From the NCBI RefSeq assembly GCF_016904955.1, contig NZ_JADIKE010000036.1, forward strand, positions 76,021 to 140,020: a DNA stretch of 64,000 nt. Reading direction: 5' to 3'. Position 1 is the stretch's first letter. The number at the start of each line of letters is the position of its first letter. The DNA comes from Dyella flava. Lineage in GTDB: Bacteria; Pseudomonadota; Gammaproteobacteria; Xanthomonadales; Rhodanobacteraceae. The notes below the pieces were generated by a model. That model saw nothing but the letters and a program-made list of their open reading frames with translations, searched no databases and was not told where the DNA came from. The position numbers were made by a program, and so were the translations under genes. This document shows, piece after piece, positions 47,439 to 57,107 of the stretch.

Positions 47439-48149
47439 TCAACCCAGGTTGAGCTGCGCTCGCGGCGGCAGCGACCAATCGATGGGCTGCCGGCCGGCCT
47501 TTTCCAGGTAACGATTGGCGGCAGAGAAATGCCCGCAGCCGATAAACCCGCGATGCGCGGACAGCGGCGATGGATGCACTGACTTCAGCACCGCATGCCG
47601 GCGCGTATCGATCAACTGGCCTTTGCGCTGGGCATAGGAGCCCCACAGCATGAAGACAATGCCTTCGCATTCGCGGTTGAGTGCATCGATGGCCGCGTCG
47701 GTAAAACCCTCCCAGCCTTTGCCCTGATGCGAAGCAGCCAGACTGCGCTCCACCGTGAGCACGGCGTTGAGCAGCAGCACGCCCCGATCTGCCCACGGCG
47801 TGAGGCAGCCGTGATCGGGCGGCGCAATATTCAGGTCGCGCTGGATCTCCTTGAAGATGTTCACCAGCGAAGGCGGCGCCGGCACGCCAGGACGCACGGA
47901 GAAGCACAAGCCATGCGCCTGACCGGGGCCGTGATATGGATCCTGCCCCAGGATCACCACACGCACGGCTTCAAATGGCGTGTGTGCAAAGGCATTGAAG
48001 ATTTCCGGTCCCGGCGGGTAGATCACCTTGCCGTTGTGCTTCTCGGCACGCAGAAACTCCGATAGCGCCCGCATATCCGGCCGTTGCAGGTAATCACCGA
48101 TGCGTTCTTTCCAGGAAGGTTCGAGTTTGATACGTTCTTCGTCGCTCAT
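47439..48149 (-). CDS. ung: Uracil-DNA glycosylase, family 1
   Basis: 236 residues. The water-activating motif is [21 protein letters not shown], with the catalytic Asp near residue 71. The uracil pocket includes [11 protein letters not shown] and LLLNAVLTV, and the DNA-intercalating loop is [11 protein letters not shown]. It removes uracil from DNA to start base-excision repair. It overlaps the preceding double-receiver gene by 4 bases (ATGA), so the two are translationally coupled. Identification is certain. Confidence 0.97.
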   Translation of the reverse strand: MSDEERIKLEPSWKERIGDYLQRPDMRALSEFLRAEKHNGKVIYPPGPEIFNAFAHTPFEAVRVVILGQDPYHGPGQAHGLCFSVRPGVPAPPSLVNIFKEIQRDLNIAPPDHGCLTPWADRGVLLLNAVLTVERSLAASHQGKGWEGFTDAAIDALNRECEGIVFMLWGSYAQRKGQLIDTRRHAVLKSVHPSPLSAHRGFIGCGHFSAANRYLEKAGRQPIDWSLPPRAQLNLG

Positions 48150-48997
48150 TCCGGTGACCCAGCTTCTTCACGTGCGCGCAGATGTTGCGCCACACGCAAT
48201 TGAAACAGAAGCTTGGTGACCAGCAAACGTTCTTCGACCGGTTTTTCAACCAGGTCATTGGCGCCGGCACGTATCAGCGCGGCCTGATTGTCCGGATTTT
48301 CATCGCCGGTCATGACCAGTACCGGCAGCTTGCCCTTGCCGTAGCCGAAATCGGTGCGGATGAATTTGAGCAGATCGCCGCCGGTCAATTCGCCCTTCAA
48401 GCTCACGTCGGTGAGCACGACATCGGCACCGACCGAACCTTGTGAGCGCTCGGTCTCCAGCAGTGCCAGCGCATCTTCCACACTTACGACGTGGCGCACG
48501 CTAAGGCCGATTTTTTCCAGCATGCGGCGCGTGGCCAGCGCCACCACGCGACTGTCTTCCACATAAAGCACCACGCCTTCCGCAGCGCTTTCAGGCTTGA
48601 CGTAGCCACGGATGAATTCAGCGAGTGCCTGAAAGCCAAGTGACTTGTCGAAGTAGTCCGTGACGTGCTCACCCAGCGCACGGCGGTGCAGGCGAGCGTC
48701 CACGTCGCCGGATACCACCACGATGGGCACGTAGACTTGTGGCGCGGACTCGCGCACATAACGCGCCAGTTCCAGCCCGTCCATATCGGACAGGCGCAGC
48801 GCAACCGTAATGAAGTCGAATACACCTTCGCCGAGCAACTGTTGCGCTTCAGCGCCAGTACCGCAGCCCACGACCTCCGCCTGCGGCAGCTCCGCCATCA
48901 ACACACGAGTAATCAGCTGGCGAACGACCTTGGAGCCGTCCACCACCAGTACTCGCGGCGCGGTGCTCAGATCGCGGCTGCTGATGCTTGCGCTCAT
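48146..48997 (-). CDS. Double-receiver response regulator with degenerate first domain
   Basis: 283 residues from ATG 48997. Two CheY-like receivers in tandem with no DNA-binding or output domain. Receiver 1 (about 14-135): the acid pair is reduced to VVDGS and the phospho-acceptor position is Ala (A66, in [14 protein letters not shown]), while the Lys in FDKSLG is kept, so it probably cannot be phosphorylated. Receiver 2 (about 145-275) is intact, with VEDSR, acceptor in [10 protein letters not shown], Thr in VMTGDEN and Lys in VEKPVEE. Likely a signalling relay or scaffold. The stop overlaps the ung start. Confidence 0.85.
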   Translation of the reverse strand: MSASISSRDLSTAPRVLVVDGSKVVRQLITRVLMAELPQAEVVGCGTGAEAQQLLGEGVFDFITVALRLSDMDGLELARYVRESAPQVYVPIVVVSGDVDARLHRRALGEHVTDYFDKSLGFQALAEFIRGYVKPESAAEGVVLYVEDSRVVALATRRMLEKIGLSVRHVVSVEDALALLETERSQGSVGADVVLTDVSLKGELTGGDLLKFIRTDFGYGKGKLPVLVMTGDENPDNQAALIRAGANDLVEKPVEERLLVTKLLFQLRVAQHLRAREEAGSPE

Positions 48998-49131
48998 CAA
49001 AAAAACCCCACCATCCCCCAGGCTTCCATGCTCATGCGTCAGCGGACACCCCCTGCGTCCACCGGGATACCTATGGTGCACCAGGACATCGGCGAATGGT
49101 TGCGAACAAATTCACCACCCGCCGCATCCAT

Positions 49132-50103
49132 TCATGCGGCCCGTCGCAATTGCCAGGCGCTGACCAGCCGTGCGCCGAGCCAGCCCAGGAATGCGGCAGC
49201 TACCGGCACCGCCAGCAGCAACCACGGCGGCAAGCCGCCTACGTGCAATTTCCCTTCGTAAACCTGACTGAGGCGAGCGACCGGCTCGGCCAGGGCAAGC
49301 TCAATCGCCAAGGCCAAGCCCACCGCCAGAAGGCCACTGAACAGGCCATACCAGATGCCCGCATAAAGATAGGGGCGGCGCACAAAGGCTCGACTCGCAC
49401 CAATCAGTTTCAGCACACCGATTTCCTCGGCACGGCTGGTGATATCCACGCGCACGGTATTGCCGACCACCAGCAACACAGCAAGCGCAAACATCGCCGC
49501 CAGAATCAGCACGGCACGATCGCCCACATCCAGCAAAGCATCCAGGCGCTGCCGCCAGGCGCCGCTGTCCTGCACCATATCCACGCCCTGCATGCTGCGC
49601 AGATCGTCGATGAGGTGGCTGACCGTGTCAGCAGAGATGCCATCCTGCGGCTGCACTTCCAGCACATACGGCAGCGGGTTGTCGTCCAGCGCATGCAATG
49701 AATCGGAGAAGCCTTGCATCTTGCTGAGCTCTTCCATGCCCTGCTGCGGGGTTTTCACCGTGACGCTTGCGACACCGTCATGTTGCTCGATCTGCTTGGC
49801 CAGCAACTGCGCATTGCTGGCGACCTGATCGGTTTTCAGAAACACGTTGATGACCTGGTTGCGGCCCAGTGCATCGCCCAGCGACTGCACATTGGACAGC
49901 AGTAGATAGAACGCCAGCGGCAAGGCCAACGCCAAACCCATCACCGCAATGGTCAGCAAGCTGCCGACCGGCTTGGCGCCAAGGCGGCGCAAGCTTGCAC
50001 TGGCGCTCCAGCCATGATGCTCGCGCCAGCTTGCAACAGGGCGGCGGTGGCTGCGTTCGCTACGTGCCGGGGCCTGGACCGCGGCTTCGTTCGACGCCGT
50101 CAT
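49132..50103 (-). CDS. ftsX: Cell division protein FtsX
   Basis: 323 residues from ATG 50103, overlapping the ftsE stop by 4 bases. Four transmembrane helices in the usual order: one at about 48-70 (LLTIAVMGLALALPLAFYLLL), a periplasmic domain of about 110 residues (INVFLKTDQVASNAQLLAKQ), then three helices in the last 150 residues, with the cytosolic loop RVDITSRAEEIGVLKLIGAS that contacts FtsE. With FtsE it forms the divisome ABC complex that activates peptidoglycan hydrolases through EnvC-type factors. Confidence 0.95.
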   Translation of the reverse strand: MTASNEAAVQAPARSERSHRRPVASWREHHGWSASASLRRLGAKPVGSLLTIAVMGLALALPLAFYLLLSNVQSLGDALGRNQVINVFLKTDQVASNAQLLAKQIEQHDGVASVTVKTPQQGMEELSKMQGFSDSLHALDDNPLPYVLEVQPQDGISADTVSHLIDDLRSMQGVDMVQDSGAWRQRLDALLDVGDRAVLILAAMFALAVLLVVGNTVRVDITSRAEEIGVLKLIGASRAFVRRPYLYAGIWYGLFSGLLAVGLALAIELALAEPVARLSQVYEGKLHVGGLPPWLLLAVPVAAAFLGWLGARLVSAWQLRRAA

Positions 50104-50789
50104 AGCACCTCCTCCGCCGCCACATCAGCGACCAGCCGACCATGATCAAGCACGACCACGCGTTTTTTCATGCGCTTGATCAGCGGCAGGTCGTGGCTGG
50201 CGATCAGGACGGTGGTGCCGATCTGTTGGAACTCGGCGAACAAACTCATGATTTCGACGGCGAGCTGGGGATCGAGATTACCGGTCGGCTCATCCGCAAT
50301 CAGCACGCTCGGCTTGGCGACAATAGCGCGGGCAATGCCGACCCGCTGTTGTTCGCCGGTGGAAAGCGAAGCAGGCAGCTGGCGCTCGTAATCGAGCAGA
50401 CCGACTTTCTCCAACGCCGCGCGCACGCGCCGACCACGTTCCTGTGGGGCAATGCCACCGATCACCAGCGGCAACTCGACATTGGCGAACACGGTGCGAT
50501 CCATCAGCAGGCGATGGTCCTGAAACACCATGCCAAGGCTGCGACGCAACTTGGGGATGCCGCCTTGCCCGATCTTTGTCAGGCTTTGACCATCGAGGCT
50601 GATGTGCCCGTGCGAGGGGCGCTCGATCAACGCCAGCAACTTGAGCAAGGTGCTTTTGCCCGCACCGGAATGACCGGTGACGAACGCCATCTCGCCTTTG
50701 GCGACTTCGAACGTAAGCTGGGAAAGGGCTTCATGCCCCCCTTCATAACGCTTGCTGACTTGGTCGAAGCGGATCACCGCGTTCCTCAC
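50100..50789 (-). CDS. ftsE: Cell division ATP-binding protein FtsE
   Basis: 229 residues. Walker A GHSGAGKST, signature LSTGEQQRVGIARAIV, Walker B VLIADEPTGNLD and H-loop IASHDL are all present. The N-terminus MRNAVIRFDQVSKRYEGG fits the family. FtsE is the cytosolic ATPase of the FtsEX complex and is followed by ftsX in the usual order. rhlB precedes it by about 100 bases on the same strand. Confidence 0.97.
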   Translation of the reverse strand: MRNAVIRFDQVSKRYEGGHEALSQLTFEVAKGEMAFVTGHSGAGKSTLLKLLALIERPSHGHISLDGQSLTKIGQGGIPKLRRSLGMVFQDHRLLMDRTVFANVELPLVIGGIAPQERGRRVRAALEKVGLLDYERQLPASLSTGEQQRVGIARAIVAKPSVLIADEPTGNLDPQLAVEIMSLFAEFQQIGTTVLIASHDLPLIKRMKKRVVVLDHGRLVADVAAEEVL

Positions 50790-50892
50790 CCTTGAACCGT
50801 GTCAATGCCGGCAAGGATAAGGGATGGCTTGCTGTTCTGCGCGCCTTTGTTTATCGCTTCGCCACAAATCCGCCAGACGAAGCGATAACGGT

Positions 50893-52560
50893 TCAGCGAC
50901 CAGTGAACAGATTGACCAGGCGACGGAAGAAACCCTGCTTCCTTGGAGCGGGCTGCTCGCCGGAGGGCGATTGCGCCACCACCTGCCGCGATGGACGACT
51001 GTTGTTGCCTGCCGAAGCAGTCAACGGATTGGCCACGGCCTCCGCACCCGGGGCACCGCCCGAACGGCGGCGACCGCGTCCACCGCGCCGGCGGCGACGT
51101 TTACCTTCGCCCGTGACATCACCCTGCGGCTGCTCGGAAGGCGATGGCGTAGGCGCTTTGTCCGTGTTTGCCGGAGCAGCTGCCTCGGCACGCGGTTTGC
51201 GCGGCCGGTCTTCGCGCCGACGCTCCGGCGACGAACCCGCGCGCGCGCCACTCCGCTCGCCAGCACGCCCATCGCGACGACGAGCCCCCCCTGGGGATTT
51301 TTCGCGCGGCGTCACCTTGTCGCCGAACGCTGCGCTGTCGGCAGCCGCCTCGGCGGCGAACTGCGGATCGACCTGCTTGGGCTCCGGCATGATCAGCAGC
51401 TCAGGTGCGATCGTTGCGGTGGGAATCTTCTGCCCGATGTATTCCTCGATGTCCGGCAGCGACATCGCATAAAGATCGCAGGCAAAGCTGATGGCATCGC
51501 CTTCGGCACCCAGGCGCGCGGTGCGGCCGATGCGATGCACGTAGTCTTCGGCGTCCTGCGGCAAGTCGTAGTTGAAGACGTGGCTGACCGCGGGAATGTG
51601 CAGACCGCGCGCAGCCACGTCGGTGCAGACCAGAATGTCGAGCTGGCCATCCTGGAAACGTTGCAGCAGTTTCTGGCGCTTTAACTGCGGCACGTCGCCG
51701 GACAGGGCGCCGACACGATAACCCTGCCGCTTGACGCGATCGGTGATGCGTTCGGCCGCGGCCTTGGTATTGACGAAGATGATGCTGCGCGACGCCGAGG
51801 CCTGCTCCAGCAGGTTCAGCAGCAGCGGCATCTTTTCTTCCTTGGCCGGGAAGTAGACCAGCTGGCGCACGCGGTCGGCGGTGACGTTATCGGTCTCCAC
51901 CACCAGTTTCTCGGCGTTGTGCATGTGCTCGTAGGCCAGCTCCAGCACGCGGTGCGACAGCGTGGCCGAGAACAGCAGCACCTGGCGCTGCTCGCGTACC
52001 GGCAGGCGGCGGAAGATGAAGCGCACGTCCTTGATGAAGCCGAGGTCGAACATGCGGTCGGCTTCGTCGATCACCATCACTTCCACGCCGTTGAAGCCGA
52101 ACACGTTCTGCTTGTGGTAGTCGAGCAGGCGGCCGGGGGTGGCGATGATGATGTCGCAGCCATCCTTCAGCATCTGGCGTTGCTTGTCGTAGTCGACGCC
52201 GCCGTAGATCAGCGCGGTGCGCAGGCCGGTGTAGCGGCCGATGTTCTTGGCATCTTTTTCGATCTGGATGGCCAACTCGCGGGTTGGTGCGATCACCAGC
52301 GCGCGCGGATCGGAATCCTTGCGCTCGGCCACCGCCGGCTGGGTCAGCAGGCGGTTCATCATCGCAACCAGGAAAGCGCAGGTCTTGCCGGTGCCGGTCT
52401 GGGCCTGGCCGGCGACATCGCGGCCTGTCAGGGCAACCGGCAAGGTCAGCGCCTGGATCGGCGTGCAGCGTGCAAAGCCGGCCTCGTCGAGGCCTTGCTG
52501 CAGCAGCGGATGCAAATCGAATTGGGTGAAGAAGGTTTCAGTAAGTACGGTTTGGGACAT
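50893..52560 (-). CDS. rhlB: DEAD-box RNA helicase RhlB-like with basic low-complexity tail
   Basis: 555 residues from ATG 52560 ([18 protein letters not shown]), the usual N-terminus; the longer upstream frame is not family-like. Motifs: Q-motif [53 protein letters not shown], and [18 protein letters not shown]. The RhlB-type tail starts with KQVDPQFA and continues as an Arg/Gly/Pro-rich, probably RNA-binding, disordered stretch (about 430-555) ending NLFTGR. RhlB is the degradosome helicase; the RhlB name is by best family match. It is divergent from trxA. Confidence 0.9.
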   Translation of the reverse strand: MSQTVLTETFFTQFDLHPLLQQGLDEAGFARCTPIQALTLPVALTGRDVAGQAQTGTGKTCAFLVAMMNRLLTQPAVAERKDSDPRALVIAPTRELAIQIEKDAKNIGRYTGLRTALIYGGVDYDKQRQMLKDGCDIIIATPGRLLDYHKQNVFGFNGVEVMVIDEADRMFDLGFIKDVRFIFRRLPVREQRQVLLFSATLSHRVLELAYEHMHNAEKLVVETDNVTADRVRQLVYFPAKEEKMPLLLNLLEQASASRSIIFVNTKAAAERITDRVKRQGYRVGALSGDVPQLKRQKLLQRFQDGQLDILVCTDVAARGLHIPAVSHVFNYDLPQDAEDYVHRIGRTARLGAEGDAISFACDLYAMSLPDIEEYIGQKIPTATIAPELLIMPEPKQVDPQFAAEAAADSAAFGDKVTPREKSPGGARRRDGRAGERSGARAGSSPERRREDRPRKPRAEAAAPANTDKAPTPSPSEQPQGDVTGEGKRRRRRGGRGRRRSGGAPGAEAVANPLTASAGNNSRPSRQVVAQSPSGEQPAPRKQGFFRRLVNLFTGR

Positions 52561-52918
52561 GAAAGGGGAGTCTGGTACGGGCTGGCGTGGAGCGCCCGGC
52601 CCGGTCCCGCAGTCAGTCTGGCAACTTTGGGACAGGTGGATGAAGGCGGCGCGCTTCACACAGCGGCACCGAAAGGGCGGCACGCCCCGCCGACATAGGT
52701 GAAACGGCTCGAAAACCACTTCACCTATGCCAGCCGGACCCGCCGCTTTGCCCTTGAATCGCTTGAATCGCGTCCCGACTTAGGCTGGAATGGAGCCCTG
52801 CCGCAACGGCACCGCTTCCATTCCCGGATCGACCCGCGCCTCATGGGCATTCCTATAGTGTAGCTGATGATCAGCACGCGGTCGTGAACCCTTACCCCGC
52901 CTACCTCGGAGACCCACG
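52561..52918. other. Divergent intergenic region between rhlB and trxA
   Basis: 358 bases with no gene. A TATAGT (52854-52859) about 60 bases before the trxA start is a candidate -10 element, followed by a 13-base palindrome GCTGATGATCAGC (52863-52875). Promoters for both genes must lie here. Confidence 0.5.
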
Positions 52919-53245
52919 GTGAGCGAACTTATAAGCCATGTGAGCGACGACGCCTTCGATCAGGAAGTGCTGAAGTCGGAAACCCCCGTCCTGCTGGACT
53001 TCTGGGCCGAATGGTGCGGCCCGTGCAAGGCCATCGCACCCACCCTCGAAGATCTGGCCAAGCAGTACGAGGGCAAGCTGCGCGTGGTCAAGCTGAACAT
53101 CGACCATAACCAGAAAACCCCCCGCACCTATGGCGTGCGCGGCATCCCGACCCTGATGGTCTTCAAGAACGGCAAGGTCGAAGCGACCCAGATCGGCGCG
53201 GTCAGCAAGGGCCAGCTGGTTCAGATGATCGACAAGGCGATCTGA
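52919..53245 (+). CDS. trxA: Thioredoxin
   Basis: 108 residues from GTG 52919, with GGAGA 6 nt upstream. The active site is FWAEWCGPCKAIAP (Cys-Gly-Pro-Cys) and the cis-proline lies in GIPTLMVFKNGK. The length is that of canonical TrxA, the general dithiol reductant for ribonucleotide reductase, PAPS reductase and others. It precedes rho, an arrangement (trxA-rho) conserved in proteobacteria. Confidence 0.96.
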   Translation: MSELISHVSDDAFDQEVLKSETPVLLDFWAEWCGPCKAIAPTLEDLAKQYEGKLRVVKLNIDHNQKTPRTYGVRGIPTLMVFKNGKVEATQIGAVSKGQLVQMIDKAI

Positions 53246-53399
53246 GAGCGCCGCGTGCTCATCTCGCTGCGCAGGCCCTTTACGGCGCTGCGCGGCGAGT
53301 GCTAGATTCCTCTCAGTCGGGGCTGTCTTGCCCCCTCGCGCATTCCGCGCAACGCTCGTCCTCCCTCCTGTCATCAACGGCGCCCCGTGAGGTTTGCCC

Positions 53400-55157
53400 G
53401 TGTCCGATATCGAAAGCAAAGATTCTTCCGACGCCATCAGCGCCGAATCCAAACCTGTGAGTGATACGCCTACCCGTACCCGTGCGCCACGACGTTCCGC
53501 CGCCGCCGCGGCCGAAGCCAGTGCACAAAACGCGCGGCCCGCAGACGCCCCCGCTCCCGCTATCGAACGTCCGGCGCCCCCGATGGAGCGCCCCGAACTG
53601 CCCCCCATACCGGCCCCGTCGCAAGAACAACTGCGCTATGGCAATGGCCAGGGCAATGAAGGACAGGAAGCACCTCGCGACAACAACCAGGGCCAGGGCG
53701 GTCAAAACAATGGCGGCCAGAACCCTTACCAGGGTCAGGGCAACAACGACCGCCGTAATGATCGCAACGACCGCAACCGCCGCCGCCGTCACGAGCGCGG
53801 CCAGCGCCCACCGGGCCCGGGTGGCGGCCTGCCGCGCAACCCGCACGGCCTGCCGGTGGATGACGAGAACGCGGATATCGGCAGCAACGATCGCGTGATC
53901 AACCTCACCGAACTCAAGCGCAAGAATCCGGTTCAACTGCTGGAATTCGCCGAATCGCTCGGCATCCAGGAAGGCGTCGCCCGCCAGCGCCGCCAGGATG
54001 TGATCTTCAACATCCTCAAGGCACACGCCCGCTCAGGCGGTGGCATCTGGGCCGAAGGCGTGCTGGAAATCCTGCAGGACGGCTTCGGCTTCCTGCGTTC
54101 GGCCGACGAGTCCTATCTGGCCGGCCCCGACGATATCTACGTCTCGCCCAGCCAGATCCGCCGCTTCAACCTGCGCACCGGCGACTACATCACCGGACGC
54201 GTGCGTCATCCGAAGGAAGGCGAGCGCTATTTCGCCCTGCTGAAGGTCGACGACATCAACGGCGATCCGCCGGAAGCATCGAAGAACAAGATGCTGTTCG
54301 AGAACCTCACGCCGCTGTTCCCGCGCAAGGCGTTCCGCCTGGAGCGCGGCAATGGTTCGACCGAGGACATCACCGGACGCATCCTGGACCTGGTCGCACC
54401 GGTCGGTCGCGGTCAGCGCGGCCTGATCGTGTCGCAGCCGAAGTCCGGTAAGACGATGATGCTGCAGAACGTGGCGCAGGCGATCCAGTACAACCATCCG
54501 GACGTTCATCTGATCATGCTGTTGATCGACGAGCGCCCGGAAGAAGTTACGGAAATCGCCCGCACCGTGCGTGCGGAAGTGATCAGCTCCACCTTCGACG
54601 AGCCGGCCGTGCGTCACGTGCAGGTGGCCGAAATGGTGATCGAGCGCGCCAAGCGCCTGGTCGAGCACAAACGGGACGTGGTGATCCTGCTCGACTCGAT
54701 CACGCGTCTGGCCCGTGCCTACAACACCGTGGTGCCCAGCTCCGGCAAGGTGCTTACCGGTGGTGTGGATGCCAACGCGCTGCAACGTCCAAAGCGTTTC
54801 TTCGGCGCCGCGCGCAATGTGGAAGAAGGCGGCTCGCTCACCATCATTGCCACCGCGCTGATCGATACCGGCAGCAAGATGGACGAAGTGATCTACGAAG
54901 AATTCAAGGGCACCGGCAACATGGAAGTGCACCTGTCTCGCCGCATTTCCGAAAAGCGCGTGTATCCGGCCATCGACATCAACCGCTCCGGCACGCGCCG
55001 CGAAGACCTGCTGATCGAGCCGGACCTGCTTGCCAAGATCTGGATTCTGCGCAAGCTGCTGCATCCGATGGATGAGCTGGCGGCGATGGAATTCATGCTC
55101 GACAAGATGAAGAACACCAAGTCCAACGACGAGTTCTTCAATTCGATGAAGCGCTGA
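53400..55157 (+). CDS. rho: Transcription termination factor Rho with long disordered N-terminal extension
   Basis: 585 residues from GTG 53400, with GAGG 7 nt upstream; a TTG two codons earlier is possible. The canonical Rho begins only at about residue 167 ([18 protein letters not shown]). The extension is rich in Ala/Pro/Glu, then Gln/Asn/Gly, then Arg/Asn, and is probably unstructured. The core has the cold-shock-like RNA-binding fold ([22 protein letters not shown]), P-loop [11 protein letters not shown], Walker [18 protein letters not shown], the Q-loop [10 protein letters not shown] and R-loop region. Rho is the RNA-dependent hexameric helicase that ends transcription. Extensions of this kind are known in several lineages. 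Confidence 0.95.
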   Translation: MSDIESKDSSDAISAESKPVSDTPTRTRAPRRSAAAAAEASAQNARPADAPAPAIERPAPPMERPELPPIPAPSQEQLRYGNGQGNEGQEAPRDNNQGQGGQNNGGQNPYQGQGNNDRRNDRNDRNRRRRHERGQRPPGPGGGLPRNPHGLPVDDENADIGSNDRVINLTELKRKNPVQLLEFAESLGIQEGVARQRRQDVIFNILKAHARSGGGIWAEGVLEILQDGFGFLRSADESYLAGPDDIYVSPSQIRRFNLRTGDYITGRVRHPKEGERYFALLKVDDINGDPPEASKNKMLFENLTPLFPRKAFRLERGNGSTEDITGRILDLVAPVGRGQRGLIVSQPKSGKTMMLQNVAQAIQYNHPDVHLIMLLIDERPEEVTEIARTVRAEVISSTFDEPAVRHVQVAEMVIERAKRLVEHKRDVVILLDSITRLARAYNTVVPSSGKVLTGGVDANALQRPKRFFGAARNVEEGGSLTIIATALIDTGSKMDEVIYEEFKGTGNMEVHLSRRISEKRVYPAIDINRSGTRREDLLIEPDLLAKIWILRKLLHPMDELAAMEFMLDKMKNTKSNDEFFNSMKR

Positions 55158-55176
55158 TGTTTCGCTGGAACGTATA

Positions 55177-55215
55177 GCAAAAGGCCGCCCGTAAAATTCG
55201 GGCGGCCTTTTTGTT
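55177..55215. terminator. Bidirectional rho-independent terminator after rho
   Basis: Perfect 13-bp stem 55179-55191/55199-55211 (AAAAGGCCGCCCG/CGGGCGGCCTTTT), loop TAAAATT, T-run. It separates rho from the convergent M23 peptidase gene. Confidence 0.95.
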
Positions 55216-55222
55216 TGCCGCA

Positions 55223-56020
55223 TCACAATGCAGCGAGATAAGGTCCCGGATCCACCCGCTGACCGCTGCAATGGATTTCAAAGTGCAGATGCGGACCGGT
55301 GGAATGCCCGGTCGATCCAACCTTGGCAATCGGCTGCCCCGCCTTGACCTTCTCACCCACCTTCACCAGCAACTTCGAATTGTGCGCGTATAGCGTCTTG
55401 TAGCCGTTGTGATGGTTGATCACCACGACGTTGCCATACGAACGATCGTTGACCGCCCTGATGATGGTACCCGCCGCAACCGCATAAACCGGCGTGCCCA
55501 CGGGTGCGGCGAGGTCGATACCGCGATGAAACACATGACCTTTGCCGAGCGGATTCGGGCGATCGCCGAATTCCGAGGTAACGCGCGCCATCGCAACTGG
55601 CATATGCGTTTCCATCTGATGGAATTTCGCCACTTCATCCAGTGGCATGGGCTCATTCGCCTGTACCGGCGGCTCGATGTGCGCCAGCGCATGATGATCG
55701 ACTGACGCCCCATAAATGCGGGTCAACGCGCGAAAGTAGGTTCCGGGAGCGGCGAAGGACTCATTAACGTTGTCGGCCGTTGCCGCATGGGCTCGCTTGA
55801 AAACATTCGCATGGAAGAACCGGGCTTTTTCCGTCGGTCGCAAAAGATCATGCCGCTGATCGCGTGTTTGCGCACTGATGTTCTCATCAATCTGCTCGCG
55901 TTCACCTAGTGCCGCCACGGTGTAGGCCGCCAGCAAGGCGGCAAACATGCTGCCGGCAACAATGGGCCAGCGAAGCCGCGAAAGACGTTTCCTGACGGGG
56001 AAGAGAATCATCACAGACAT
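55223..56020 (-). CDS. M23 family zinc metallopeptidase (LytM/lysostaphin-type)
   Basis: 265 residues from ATG 56020, where CGGAA lies upstream and the sequence opens MSVMILFPVRKRLSRLRW directly before a membrane anchor; ATGs at 56059, 56104 and 56158 are alternatives. One transmembrane helix (about 19-40, IVAGSMFAALLAAYTVAA) leads to a periplasmic stretch and the C-terminal M23 domain: HRGIDLAAPVGTPV (His and Asp ligands), NGYKTLYAHNSKLLV, and STGPHLHFEIH (the HxH motif). The zinc site is complete, so an endopeptidase acting on peptidoglycan cross-links is expected. Upstream lies a perfect FNR-type box. Confidence 0.85.
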   Translation of the reverse strand: MSVMILFPVRKRLSRLRWPIVAGSMFAALLAAYTVAALGEREQIDENISAQTRDQRHDLLRPTEKARFFHANVFKRAHAATADNVNESFAAPGTYFRALTRIYGASVDHHALAHIEPPVQANEPMPLDEVAKFHQMETHMPVAMARVTSEFGDRPNPLGKGHVFHRGIDLAAPVGTPVYAVAAGTIIRAVNDRSYGNVVVINHHNGYKTLYAHNSKLLVKVGEKVKAGQPIAKVGSTGHSTGPHLHFEIHCSGQRVDPGPYLAAL

Positions 56021-56410
56021 CGTTTTTCCGGCACGCAGAAACCACATGCCCGTATTCATGGGCCCGCGAGTTTCCGTGGAGGGAATAGCGAGAATTTCCG
56101 TCATCTCGCCGGCTTGCTGAATAGCATCGCCGAGGCAGCGATCAGCGTTGATGGTCATTGAGCCAAAATTCGCCCGCCGCGAATATCGGATGAGTCTCAA
56201 AAAAATCCAAAAAACGCTCCAATGCCATTGATTTGCATCAATAAAGATGCCGGCTTAATTTTTTACTGACATTGACATAACCGAACGCCTACCTCATTCA
56301 GCAAATTCCTGGCAAGCAGAAAATGCCGCGGCAAGCCTAGGGTCCATACCAGTCTGTGTCGCCAGCGCGTCAGCTGTTAGGATCTTGCGACCCTCATTGT
56401 CCTTGGCCGT
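56021..56410. other. Divergent regulatory region between the M23 peptidase and the response regulator
   Basis: About 390 bases; the part at 56195-56280 is AT-rich. It contains an FNR-type palindrome (separate entry) and several weak -10-like sequences. No further gene is visible apart from possible longer N-termini of the peptidase. Confidence 0.5.
56228..56241. promoter_or_regulatory. FNR/Anr-type box TTGAT-N4-ATCAA
   Basis: TTGATTTGCATCAA is an exact match to the FNR consensus, extended to ATTGAT...ATCAAT (56227-56242). A TTTACT at 56262-56267 would place a start about 40 bases from the centre, the class II geometry, facing the response regulator. Confidence 0.65.
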
Positions 56411-57076
56411 ATGCGCATCCTGCTAGTTGAAGACGATCCCCTGGTATCCGACGCCATCGTGCGGGGCCTGGCCACCGCTGGCTATGTGGTAGACGCGGTC
56501 ACCGACGCCGAATCCGTCCAAAGCCGCCTGGACACCACCCACTACGACCTTGCGATCGTGGATCTGGGACTACCTGGCGAAGATGGCTTCACCCTGGTCC
56601 GCCGCCTGCGCCGCGAGGGCAGTCCGCTGCCGCTGCTGATCGTGACCGCGCGCGATGGTCTGGACGACCGCGTCAATGCGCTGGACCTGGGCGCGGACGA
56701 TTACCTGGTCAAACCTTTCGCCCTGCCCGAGCTGGCCGCGCGCTGCCGCGCGCTGATTCGCCGCGCCACGGCCGCCACCGCCAATGAAATGGTGGTGGGC
56801 CGCCTGCGCATTGACCTGGCTGGACGCCGCGCCATCGATGACAGCGGCCGGGTGCTCGAACTGACGCGTCGCGAATGGTCGATCCTGGAATGTCTCGCCC
56901 ACCATAGTGGCCGGGTGGTCAGCAAGGAACGCCTGATCCAGGCCATCGTCAGCTGGGATGAGGAAATTTCCGGCAACGCGATCGAAGTGCATGTATCGCG
57001 TTTGCGTGCAAAACTGGGCGAGGCGGCCACGGTGCGCGGCATCCGTGGCCTCGGCTACCGCCTCGATGACGCCTAG
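56411..57076 (+). CDS. OmpR-family response regulator (QseB/TctD-like)
   Basis: 221 residues from ATG 56411. Receiver: LVEDDPLVSDAI, phospho-acceptor Asp in LAIVDLGLPGEDGFT (about residue 51), Thr in IVTARDGLDD and Lys in YLVKPFALPE. Winged-helix output: LTRREWSILECLAHHSGR and IEVHVSRLRAKLGE. Its partner kinase begins 31 bases downstream. The pair resembles QseBC/TctDE-type systems; the signal is unknown. An FNR box upstream suggests oxygen-linked expression. Confidence 0.93.
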   Translation: MRILLVEDDPLVSDAIVRGLATAGYVVDAVTDAESVQSRLDTTHYDLAIVDLGLPGEDGFTLVRRLRREGSPLPLLIVTARDGLDDRVNALDLGADDYLVKPFALPELAARCRALIRRATAATANEMVVGRLRIDLAGRRAIDDSGRVLELTRREWSILECLAHHSGRVVSKERLIQAIVSWDEEISGNAIEVHVSRLRAKLGEAATVRGIRGLGYRLDDA

Positions 57077-57107
57077 GAAACCCTGACGATCCGACGTAGG
57101 CGGCACG

